Notes: generated by a model from the sequence alone, not told the origin. Positions 1 to 5,168 are shown, counted from the stretch's first letter. The stretch: DNA of 5,168 bases from an uncultured Collinsella sp. (GCA_900764025.1 CAAFMM010000458.1:1-5168); one strand, 5' to 3'. Translations and numbers: made by a program.

Positions 1-78
1 GCAGGGCATGGGGATGACCCTGCGGCCCCGCGCGGGCGCCCCCGGTTATACAACCTCTTCGATAGGAGCTTTTCCCAC

Positions 79-1533
79 ATGGCAGACATCGCATTCGAGA
101 AGGACCTCTCCGTCGCCGAGACCGGCATCGAGGGCCTCAAGGTCGTCGACCTCGCCGTCCACGGCGACTCGCGCGGCTGGTTCAAGGAGAACTGGCAGCG
201 CGCCAAGATGACCGCCCTGGGCATCCCGGACCTCAGGGTCGTCCAGAACAACATCTCCTACAACGACAGCCGCGGCGTCACCCGCGGCATCCACGCCGAG
301 CCCTGGGACAAGTTCATCTCCGTGGCGCGCGGCAGCGTCTTCGGCGCCTGGGTGGACCTGCGCGAGGGCAGTGCCACCTACGGCAAGGTGTTCACCTGCA
401 CGCTCGACCCGAGCAGGGCCATCTACGTCCCGCGCGGCGTGGGCAACTCCTTCCAGGCCCTGGAGGACGGCACCGCCTACACCTACCTGGTGGACGCCCA
501 CTGGTCGCTGGAGCTCAAGAAGACCTACACCTTCGTGAACCTCGCCGACCCCGAGCTCGCCATCGAGTGGCCGATCCCGCTCGATGAGGCCACTGTATCC
601 GAGGCGGACCTGAACCACCCGATGCTCAAGGACGTCGTCCCGATGGCGCCCAAGAGGACGCTCGTCACCGGCTGCAACGGCCAGCTGGGCCATGCTGTGC
701 GCAGGCTGGCGGAGGAGCGCGGCGTCGCCAAGGACTTCGACTTCTGCGACATCGACACCTTCGACATGTCAGACCCGGACGCCTACACACAGTACGACTG
801 GTCGCTCTACGGCACCGTGATCAACTGCGGCGCCTACACGGCGGTCGACAGGGCGGAGACCCCCGAGGGCCGCGTGGCCGCATGGAAGGCCAACGCCACC
901 GGCCCGGCCCTTCTCGCCCGCGCCTGCGCCGGGCACGGGATCACCCTGGTCCACGTGTCCTCCGACTACGTCTTCGACGGCACCGCCGAGGTCCATGACG
1001 AGGAGGAGCCCCTCAGCCCGCTGTCCGTCTACGGCCAGACCAAGGCCGCCGGCGACATCGCCGTGGCCGGCTGCCCGCGCCACTACATCATGCGCTCCAG
1101 CTGGGTCATCGGCGAGGGGCACAACTTCGTCAAGACCATGAAAACGCTCTCTGACCGCGTAGCCGACCCCGAGGACGGGCTCGCGCAGGTGACGGTCGTG
1201 GACGACCAGCTGGGCCGCCTGACCTTCACGCGCGACATGGCCGAGGCCATCTTCCACGTGCTGGGGACGCACGCCCCTTACGGCACCTACGACTGCACCG
1301 GCTCCGGGGCCGTGAAGAGCTGGGCCGACATCGCCCGCGCCGTCTTCGAGGCCGCCAACGGCAACGGCGACAGGGTCGTGCCGGTGTCGACCGCCGACTA
1401 CTACGCGAACGCCGAGGGCCCCATCGCCCCGCGCCCGGTCCACTCCGCGCTCGACCTGTCCAAGCTCGAGGCTGCCGGCTTCCACATGCCCGACTGGGAG
1501 GAAGAGCTGGGGGAGTACATCAAGACGCTCTAG
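79..1533 (+). CDS. rmlCD: Fused dTDP-4-dehydrorhamnose 3,5-epimerase / dTDP-4-dehydrorhamnose reductase (RmlC-RmlD)
   Basis: This 484-residue cytoplasmic protein should carry out the last two steps of dTDP-L-rhamnose synthesis: epimerisation of dTDP-4-keto-6-deoxyglucose, then NAD(P)H reduction. Residues about 10-185 are an RmlC cupin, with RGxxRGIH (His72), DKF (Lys78), VPRGVGNSF at 117-125 and a C-terminal Asp177 that would pair with His72. Residues about 192-484 are an RmlD short-chain reductase, with nucleotide motif GCNGQLG at 198-204, NCGAYTAVD at 249-257, SSDYVFDG at 294-301 and YGQTK (Tyr318, Lys322). There is almost no linker. Compared with Salmonella RmlC from memory, His120 is replaced by Asn123 and the general acid Tyr138 by His141. 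The ATG at 79 follows AGGAG at 64-68 with a rather long 10-base gap, and no in-frame start lies nearer. Nearly every codon ends in C or G, unlike the export genes. A terminator follows. The reductase call is firm; the exact epimerase chemistry is less so. Confidence 0.93.
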   Translation: MADIAFEKDLSVAETGIEGLKVVDLAVHGDSRGWFKENWQRAKMTALGIPDLRVVQNNISYNDSRGVTRGIHAEPWDKFISVARGSVFGAWVDLREGSATYGKVFTCTLDPSRAIYVPRGVGNSFQALEDGTAYTYLVDAHWSLELKKTYTFVNLADPELAIEWPIPLDEATVSEADLNHPMLKDVVPMAPKRTLVTGCNGQLGHAVRRLAEERGVAKDFDFCDIDTFDMSDPDAYTQYDWSLYGTVINCGAYTAVDRAETPEGRVAAWKANATGPALLARACAGHGITLVHVSSDYVFDGTAEVHDEEEPLSPLSVYGQTKAAGDIAVAGCPRHYIMRSSWVIGEGHNFVKTMKTLSDRVADPEDGLAQVTVVDDQLGRLTFTRDMAEAIFHVLGTHAPYGTYDCTGSGAVKSWADIARAVFEAANGNGDRVVPVSTADYYANAEGPIAPRPVHSALDLSKLEAAGFHMPDWEEELGEYIKTL

Positions 1534-1555
1534 CCGCTATTAACTTTTCGAGAGT

Positions 1556-1588
1556 AAAAGCCGCCGTTCTTTAACGGCGGCTTTTCTT
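1556..1588. terminator. Bidirectional intrinsic terminator between convergent rmlCD and glycosyltransferase genes
   Basis: A perfect 13-bp stem pairs 1556-1568 (AAAAGCCGCCGTT) with 1573-1585 across a CTTT loop. On the plus strand it ends in TTTTCTT, which suits termination of rmlCD. On the minus strand the four leading A bases become a T run, so the same hairpin can stop the glycosyltransferase transcript. It lies 22 bases past the rmlCD stop and 47 bases past the glycosyltransferase stop. Confidence 0.93.
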
Positions 1589-1635
1589 GTTGGTGGCTAT
1601 CTGCGCAGTGGTGCCAATAGTATTTTGCGGAAGAT

Positions 1636-2607
1636 CTACCTCTCGCTTGGCTTGGAAGTAGGGTGGCCGGGCTGGTCGTCGTAGGCGTATTTGCTGTACA
1701 CGTTGACCTCCCACTGCTTTTTTTCGACCTTTGCTACAGAATCTAGGATGAAGCCGGTCGCAAGGCTCAGGCCGCACAGGAACATAAACGAGGCGGCGAG
1801 CATAGCGGTGGGGAAGCGCGGGACGAGGCCGGTCTGGAAATATTCGACAACGATGGGCATGCCCAGGGCGAGGCCGAATACCGCGAACAGAAGCGCAACG
1901 AGGCTGAAGAACTTCAGCGGGCGGTAGTCCTTGAACAGCGTGCCGATCATCGCAACGACTTTAATGCCGTCGCTCACTGTGTTGAGTTTGGACTCGGAAC
2001 CCTCGGGACGGTCGCGGTACTCGATGGGCACATCTTTGATGCGCCAGCGGTGGTCGACGGCGTGGATCGAGAGCTCGGTTTCGATCTGAAAGCCCTCGGA
2101 AAGCACTGGGAAGGTTTTAACGAACGGGCGGCTCATGGCGCGGTAGCCGGTCATGACGTCATCGAAGCTGTAGCCATAGATCCACTTGATCATGGCGCGG
2201 ACCAGATTGTTGCCAAAGCCGTGGAAGGCGCGCTTGTTTTCCTCGGCGTAGGTGCCGTTTGAAAGGCGATCGCCTACGGTCATGTCGGCCGTACCGTTAA
2301 GGATGGGCTCGCAGAGGGCCTTGGCCGCCTCGGCGGGATAGGTGTCGTCGCCGTCGACCATCAGGTAGCAATCGGCGTCGATATCGCGAAACATCTGGCG
2401 GCACACGTTGCCCTTTCCCTGACGGGGCTCAAAGCGGACTGTGGCGCCGTGCTCGGTGGCAATGCGTGAGGTATCGTCCGACGAGTTGTTGTCATAGACA
2501 TAGACCGTCGCCTGCGGAAGCTCGCGGTGAAAGTCATCGATGACTTTGCCGATCGTGAGCGCTTCGTTGTAGCAAGGGATGATGACGGCGATGGATTCAG
2601 AATTCAC
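1636..2607 (-). CDS. Family 2 glycosyltransferase of the dolichyl-phosphate-sugar synthase type, membrane anchored
   Basis: This 323-residue protein has a GT-A catalytic domain (about 1-215) and two predicted C-terminal membrane helices (about 232-256 and 267-290). Visible motifs are the opening strand IAVIIPCYNE (6-15), the nucleotide-sugar site DNNSSDDT (39-46), the metal-binding DGDDTYP (85-91), DVMTGYRAMSR (150-160) and GFQIETELSIHA (172-183). This order is that of DPM1/GtrB-like enzymes, which usually move a sugar from a nucleotide donor to polyprenyl phosphate at the cytoplasmic face. The donor sugar cannot be read from the sequence. The start is GTG (2605-2607), with AAGGAG six bases upstream on the minus strand. 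The gene is transcribed away from the Wzm/Wzt operon and converges on rmlCD. It probably helps build the exported glycan or a lipid-linked donor; it could also serve another glycan, since it has its own promoter. Confidence 0.9.
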   Translation of the reverse strand: MNSESIAVIIPCYNEALTIGKVIDDFHRELPQATVYVYDNNSSDDTSRIATEHGATVRFEPRQGKGNVCRQMFRDIDADCYLMVDGDDTYPAEAAKALCEPILNGTADMTVGDRLSNGTYAEENKRAFHGFGNNLVRAMIKWIYGYSFDDVMTGYRAMSRPFVKTFPVLSEGFQIETELSIHAVDHRWRIKDVPIEYRDRPEGSESKLNTVSDGIKVVAMIGTLFKDYRPLKFFSLVALLFAVFGLALGMPIVVEYFQTGLVPRFPTAMLAASFMFLCGLSLATGFILDSVAKVEKKQWEVNVYSKYAYDDQPGHPTSKPSER

Positions 2608-2637
2608 TTAATGCTCCTTATACATTCAATCCTAGAA

Positions 2638-2666
2638 AGTATAGCCGTTTGGGCCTGGCATCCTAA
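2638..2666 (-). promoter_or_regulatory. Probable promoter of the glycosyltransferase gene
   Basis: On the minus strand TATACT (2638-2643) is a good -10 box. TTAGGA (2661-2666) sits 17 bases upstream as a weak -35, matching three of six consensus bases. Transcription would begin near 2631, giving a leader of about two dozen bases that contains the AAGGAG ribosome site (2614-2619) before the GTG start. Confidence 0.5.
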
Positions 2667-2722
2667 GATGTGGGTTAGTTCTCCAGTTTTGTTGCGCGAA
2701 TCGTTTGCATGGCCGTCGGGTC

Positions 2723-2728
2723 TATACT
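2723..2728 (+). promoter_or_regulatory. Probable -10 box of the wzm-wzt operon promoter
   Basis: TATACT at 2723-2728 is identical to the -10 box of the divergent glycosyltransferase. Transcription would begin near 2735, and the ribosome site AAAGGAG (2753-2759) lies eight bases before the GTG start of the permease. No good -35 is found at 16 to 18 bases (ATCGTT or TCGTTT at about 2700-2706). TTGCAT at 2705-2710 is only 12 bases away, too close for a standard promoter. An activator may be needed, or the box may be fortuitous. Confidence 0.45.
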
Positions 2729-2767
2729 GTTCGTTTGTCAACGATTACGAGTAAAGGAGTTGCATCC

Positions 2768-3613
2768 GTGTCGGATCAGACAAAGCAACAAGAAACTCGC
2801 AGTCTGCCTGCGACGTTTGCTAAGAACGAATTTGAGAAGGACGCGTTTATCCTTCGTCAGCTGGTTACCAAGGATTTTAAGATCAAGTATCGCCGTAGCG
2901 TTCTGGGCGTCGCATGGTCGGTGCTCAACCCGCTGCTGATGATGATCGTCATGGCCATCGTGTTCTCGACGATTTTTGGCCAGGGCCGCAATGGCTCAAT
3001 GACGCCCGAGATGTACCCGCTGTACTTGATCGTGGGTAACATTACCTTTGCCGTCATGTCTGAGTCTACTAACCAGGCCCTGACGTCGATCGTGGGCGCT
3101 GCCCCTCTGCTCAAGAAGGTTAAGGTGCACCGCTGGGTTTTCCCGGTGCAGAAGGTGCTCTTCTCGCTGGTCAACTTTGCCTTCTCGCTGGTCGCCGTCG
3201 CCATCGTCATGCTGTGGTTCCGCGTTATGCCTTCTTGGCACCTGATTCTGCTGCCGGTTTGCCTGCTGCTGCTTATGTGCTTCTGCATGGGCCTGGGCAT
3301 GATGCTCTCTGCCCTTACGGTCTTCTTCCGCGACGTTATGCATCTGTGGAGCGTCGTCATTACGGCGTGGACTTACATTACGCCCATCTTCTGGACGACT
3401 GACTATATTGCGCAAATGCCGCATCTCGTGCGTATCTTGATGTATGCGAACCCCATGTTCAACTACCTGCAGTTTATGCGCGATATCTTCCTGTTCCAGA
3501 CTACGCCCTCGCTTATGACGTTTGGTATGTGCGTCGCTTGGGCGGTTCTTGCGCTTATTATTGGCTATACCGTGTTCCATAAGTCCGAGCGCAAATTTAT
3601 CCTCTACATCTAA
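2768..3613 (+). CDS. wzm: ABC-2 type polysaccharide export permease (Wzm/TagG/KpsM family)
   Basis: This 281-residue membrane protein is the channel half of an ABC exporter for lipid-linked polysaccharide or teichoic-acid-like polymers. The cytoplasmic N-terminal stretch has the family motif DFKIKYRRSVLGVAW (36-50). About six membrane segments follow, near 50-70, 84-104, 130-151, 157-180, 191-209 and 250-270. The family features FFRD (186-189), ITPIFW (204-209) and YANPMFNYLQFMRDIF (226-241) are present, and the tail ends RKFILYI. I chose the GTG at 2768 because AAAGGAG stands eight bases before it. The reading frame stays open back to a TTG at 2705, but that start would overlap the probable promoter and has no ribosome site. 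The stop codon overlaps the ribosome site of the ATPase gene, as expected for a coupled pair. Many codons end in A or T, in contrast to rmlCD. Confidence 0.93.
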   Translation: MSDQTKQQETRSLPATFAKNEFEKDAFILRQLVTKDFKIKYRRSVLGVAWSVLNPLLMMIVMAIVFSTIFGQGRNGSMTPEMYPLYLIVGNITFAVMSESTNQALTSIVGAAPLLKKVKVHRWVFPVQKVLFSLVNFAFSLVAVAIVMLWFRVMPSWHLILLPVCLLLLMCFCMGLGMMLSALTVFFRDVMHLWSVVITAWTYITPIFWTTDYIAQMPHLVRILMYANPMFNYLQFMRDIFLFQTTPSLMTFGMCVAWAVLALIIGYTVFHKSERKFILYI

Positions 3614-3624
3614 GGAGTGCTGTG

Positions 3625-4392
3625 ATGACTGAATCTGTTGTTGATTACAGCGAGCAGCCTCTGGCTGTCGAGGTCGACGACGTCACCATGATCTTTAACA
3701 TGGCGTCCGAGTCGCTGACCAACCTCAAGGAGTACTTCATCAAGCTTGCCAAGCATGAGTTGTTCTTTGAGGAGTTTAGGGCGCTTAAGCATATCTCGTT
3801 TGATATTCATCGTGGCGAGGTCGTGGGTCTGGTCGGCACCAATGGCTCCGGCAAGTCTACGATGCTCAAGATTATCGCTGGCGTGCTTGAGCCAAGCGAG
3901 GGCAGCGTTAAGGTGCACGGTAACATCGCGCCGCTGATTGAGCTTGGTGCTGGCTTTGACCCCGAGCTGACCGCCCGCGAGAACATCTATCTGAACGGCG
4001 CCCTGCTCGGCTATACCAAGGAGTTCATCGATGCCAACTTTGACGGCATTATCGAATTCGCTGAGCTGCAGAACTTTGTCGATATGCCGCTCAAGAACTT
4101 CTCCTCGGGCATGGTGGCGCGTATCGCCTTTGCAATCGCGACGATTACCGAGCCCGATATTCTGATCGTTGACGAGACGTTGTCCGTCGGTGATGTGTTC
4201 TTCCAGCAGAAGTGCGAGGCCCGCATCCAGCACTTTATCCAGAGCGGCGAAGTGACGGTTCTGTTCGTTTCGCACTCCATGGAGCAGGTTGAGCGCATCT
4301 GCCAGCGTGCCGTTTGGATTGAGAAGGGTGACCTTCGCATGGACGGCCCGGTCAGTGAGGTCTGCAAGGCGTACCGTGAGCAGTTCAACTAG
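3625..4392 (+). CDS. wzt: ABC polysaccharide export ATPase, short form (Wzt/TagH/KpsT family)
   Basis: This 255-residue cytoplasmic ATPase would power the adjacent permease. Residues 24-52 form the insertion before the Walker A typical of Wzt/TagH proteins (NLKEYFIKL and following). Then come Walker A GTNGSGKST (71-79), the family segment ELGAGFDPELTARENIYL (106-123), signature FSSGM (159-163, replacing LSGGQ as usual in this family), Walker B ILIVDE (179-184, catalytic Glu184), the D-loop region SVGD (187-190) and the H-loop His217. The protein ends about 38 residues later, so the C-terminal carbohydrate-binding domain of O9a-type Wzt is absent. That suggests export without recognition of a polymer end cap. 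ATG 3625 is preferred to GTG 3622: AAGGAG (3612-3617) is seven bases from the ATG but only four from the GTG. The gap after wzm is 11 bases. No strong terminator follows before the tRNA. Confidence 0.94.
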   Translation: MTESVVDYSEQPLAVEVDDVTMIFNMASESLTNLKEYFIKLAKHELFFEEFRALKHISFDIHRGEVVGLVGTNGSGKSTMLKIIAGVLEPSEGSVKVHGNIAPLIELGAGFDPELTARENIYLNGALLGYTKEFIDANFDGIIEFAELQNFVDMPLKNFSSGMVARIAFAIATITEPDILIVDETLSVGDVFFQQKCEARIQHFIQSGEVTVLFVSHSMEQVERICQRAVWIEKGDLRMDGPVSEVCKAYREQFN

Positions 4393-4394
4393 GT

Positions 4395-4400
4395 TATAAT
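4395..4400 (+). promoter_or_regulatory. Possible -10 box for the tRNA-Arg gene
   Basis: A perfect TATAAT starts three bases after the wzt stop codon, 44 bases before the tRNA. Transcription would start near 4407. No convincing -35 is present at 16 to 18 bases upstream, which falls inside the end of wzt (for example TACCGT at 4372-4377). Since no clear terminator ends wzt, read-through from the operon could also supply the tRNA. Confidence 0.45.
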
Positions 4401-4444
4401 TACTTACGCTTGGCCGAATTGTTTGGCTGGGCGTGCGGTTATTT

Positions 4445-4521
4445 GCTCCATTAGCTCAGTTGGATAGAGCAGGGGACTTCTAATCCCAAGGTCGACGGTT
4501 CGAATCCGCCATGGAGCACCA
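4445..4521 (+). tRNA. tRNA-Arg (anticodon UCU), CCA encoded
   Basis: The 77-base gene folds as a standard cloverleaf. The 7-bp acceptor stem is perfect (GCTCCAT 4445-4451 with ATGGAGC 4511-4517), the D stem is GCTC/GAGC, the anticodon loop CTTCTAA is at 4477-4483 with anticodon TCT at 4479-4481, the variable loop is AGGTC and the T loop TTCGAAT. The discriminator is A4518, followed by an encoded CCA. It reads AGA and, by wobble, AGG arginine codons. Two pairs are imperfect: G4472 opposite A4488 at the top of the anticodon stem and A4495 opposite C4509 in the T stem. The rest is sound and the gene is probably functional. Confidence 0.96.
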
Positions 4522-4530
4522 TCGTTTATT

Positions 4531-4562
4531 AAGCCCAGACCGCTTGGTGGTCTGGGCTTTTT
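4531..4562 (+). terminator. Intrinsic terminator of the tRNA-Arg transcript
   Basis: An 11-bp stem pairs AAGCCCAGACC (4531-4541) with GGTCTGGGCTT (4549-4559) across a 7-base loop. A run of five T bases ends at 4562. It begins nine bases after the CCA end of the tRNA and also marks the point where similarity to the decayed acyltransferase begins. Confidence 0.92.
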
Positions 4563-5067
4563 CACATGCCGGTGTTCTTTATTCTTGTCGGGTATACGTT
4601 TAGGCCGAAGCCGTGGCGTGAGCTGCTGTTGTGCTGCTGATGTGGATTGGTTATACGGCGCGCCTAAGGGGGTTGGAGCCGAGCGTGAGCGAGCCTCTGC
4701 TGTTTATTGGAGCCGGTGTTGCTTGGCTTGTCCTTGCCGCGCTGAGTGGGGTGAGCTTTCGAGCCGCCGCGTGGATGGGTTTTTGGTTGCGACAGTTGCC
4801 GCTCTTGCCGGTAGCTACTGCGTGTGCTGGGTTTCGATGGCGTTGGAGAAGTTGAAAGACGTGCCGGTTTTGGGGTCCTTTGAGCGAGCGCTCGTGTTCT
4901 GCGGACAGGCCAGTCTTGCCATCTTTGCAATCCACGCGGTCGATTGGTTTATTCCTTGGCAGACCATGCCTCTGCTTATGACGCTGCCAGCATCGTGGCT
5001 CTTTGCGTCGATTGTGCGCCGCAGGTGCGATCGCGTCGAAAATGTTGGTGTAAGGGTGACACCCTAG
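4560..5067 (+). pseudogene. Remnant of an integral-membrane acyltransferase (acyltransferase 3 family), frameshifted and truncated
   Basis: Three plus-strand frames carry successive pieces of one protein type. Bases 4560-4634 read FHMPVFFILVGYTFR then KPWRELLL and stop at TGA 4635-4637; FHMPxFFxxxGY is the second-helix motif of OafA/WecH-like acyltransferases. The next frame (from about 4631) gives a membrane stretch LLMWIGYTARL followed by LLFIGAGVAWLVLAAL. From about 4780 a third frame gives VATVAALAGSYCVCW, then VFCGQASLAIFAIHAVDW, and ends at TAG 5065-5067, as expected near the C-terminus of the family. The N-terminal part with the catalytic His/Arg helix is missing, and only about 170 of a usual 330 or more residues remain, so a large internal deletion is likely. 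Such enzymes O-acylate surface sugars. The longest single open frame here (4585-5067) is not credible as an intact gene because its first half is non-membrane, Cys/Arg-rich shadow sequence. Confidence 0.72.
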
Positions 5068-5074
5068 CGCTCGT

Positions 5075-5103
5075 TTAACGAAGGACGGCCTTCGTCCTAG
5101 AAT
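5075..5103 (+). promoter_or_regulatory. Probable promoter of the gene starting at 5150
   Basis: TTAACG (5075-5080) and TAGAAT (5098-5103) are separated by exactly 17 bases and match the -35 and -10 consensus at four and five of six positions. Transcription would start near 5110, about 40 bases before the ATG. The spacer and -10 are overlaid by a palindromic repeat, so the promoter may be repressible. Confidence 0.5.
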
Positions 5104-5146
5104 CTGAAATCACCACAACAACAGGTTCTAGGAAAGGACGAAGACC
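5087..5146. repeat. Inverted repeat pair flanking the transcription start of the last gene
   Basis: GGCCTTCGTCCT (5087-5098) and AGGACGAAGACC (5135-5146) are inverted copies that match at 11 of 12 positions. A third half-site, AGGACG at 5082-5087, forms a tight hairpin with CGTCCT at 5093-5098. In addition CCTAGAA (5096-5102) pairs with TTCTAGG (5126-5132). The left arm lies over the promoter and the right arm over the ribosome site (AAAGGA). The arms could be operator half-sites or the end of a mobile element; the sequence alone does not decide. Confidence 0.6.
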
Positions 5147-5149
5147 GCT

Positions 5150-5168
5150 ATGGAAATCTTATCAGACC
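5150..5168 (+). CDS. Start of an unidentified gene, cut by the window end
   Basis: An ATG at 5150 opens a frame reading MEILSD before the window ends. It is supported by a promoter-like pair at 5075-5103 and by AAAGGA at 5133-5138, which is 11 bases from the ATG and so rather distant. Six residues are too few to name a family. The symmetrical repeats just upstream would suit an autoregulated gene or a transposase gene. Confidence 0.45.

Noticed and set aside
25..37. GCCC/GGGC hairpin upstream of rmlCD as a terminator
   Set aside because: Only four base pairs and no T run; it is explained by the GC-rich sequence.
47..52. TATACA as a promoter -10 box for rmlCD
   Set aside because: The position where a -35 should lie is GGCCCC, and an upstream operon partner outside the window could equally drive the gene.
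46..693. A 215-codon open frame on the minus strand
   Set aside because: It lies entirely opposite rmlCD and arises from its GC-rich codons. The translation is Val/Gly/Asp-rich with no recognisable motif.
769..1485. A 238-codon open frame on the minus strand
   Set aside because: It is again the antisense shadow of the rmlD half. Its composition is repetitive Gly/Val/Ala and it has no ribosome site or family signature.
2705..2767. N-terminal extension of the Wzm permease from a TTG at 2705
   Set aside because: The 21 extra residues overlap the TATACT box and have no ribosome site, while the GTG at 2768 has AAAGGAG at good spacing.
2996..3580. A 194-codon minus-strand frame opposite wzm
   Set aside because: Its His/Gln/Arg-rich composition is typical of the complement of a membrane-protein gene. 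It has no motif.
3610..4275. A 221-codon minus-strand frame opposite wzt
   Set aside because: It is the complement of a clear ABC ATPase and shows no independent evidence of coding.
4408..4432. Hairpin GCTTGGCC/GGCTGGGC as a terminator for wzt
   Set aside because: The stem needs three G-T pairs and no T run follows, so it is a poor intrinsic terminator.
4585..5067. The longest open frame after the tRNA, taken as an intact 160-residue gene
   Set aside because: Only its second half looks like the membrane protein; the first half is shadow sequence while the real signal runs in other frames. A frameshifted relic explains it better.

Overview
The window looks like part of a cell-surface polysaccharide locus of a high-GC actinobacterium. 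The best guess is the Coriobacteriia (Collinsella or a relative). The basis is GC-rich coding sequence, AGGAG ribosome sites with GTG starts, TATACT/TATAAT-type -10 boxes and a fused RmlC-RmlD rhamnose enzyme of a kind I recall from Bifidobacterium and related actinobacteria. The genus is an inference that I could not check.

Layout. Bases 79-1533 (+) encode a fused dTDP-L-rhamnose enzyme, an RmlC-like 3,5-epimerase followed by an RmlD reductase. It converges on a family 2 glycosyltransferase at 1636-2607 (-), and the two share a strong bidirectional terminator at 1556-1588. A 160-base divergent promoter region (2608-2767) separates the glycosyltransferase from a two-gene operon (+): an ABC-2 permease (Wzm type, 2768-3613) and its ATPase (Wzt type, 3625-4392). 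A tRNA-Arg(UCU) with an encoded CCA follows at 4445-4521, with its own terminator at 4531-4562. Immediately after that terminator lies a decayed membrane acyltransferase (about 4560-5067), readable only in three frames. The window ends with a promoter, a cluster of inverted repeats and the first six codons of an unidentified gene starting at 5150.

How the parts fit. RmlCD would supply dTDP-L-rhamnose. The glycosyltransferase, which has two C-terminal membrane helices, would act on a polyprenyl-phosphate lipid at the inner face of the membrane. Wzm/Wzt would flip the finished lipid-linked polymer outward. The Wzt is the short form with no C-terminal carbohydrate-binding domain. The dead acyltransferase may once have O-acylated the surface glycan. 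These genes lie in separate transcription units, so a common pathway is inferred from proximity and family roles.

No clearly new system is visible. The points most worth checking are the RmlC domain, which lacks two conserved residues of the classical enzyme (His120 and Tyr138) while keeping the His-Asp dyad; the sharp change in codon use between rmlCD and the export genes; the eroded acyltransferase whose homology begins at the tRNA terminator; and the repeat cluster over the promoter and ribosome site of the last gene.
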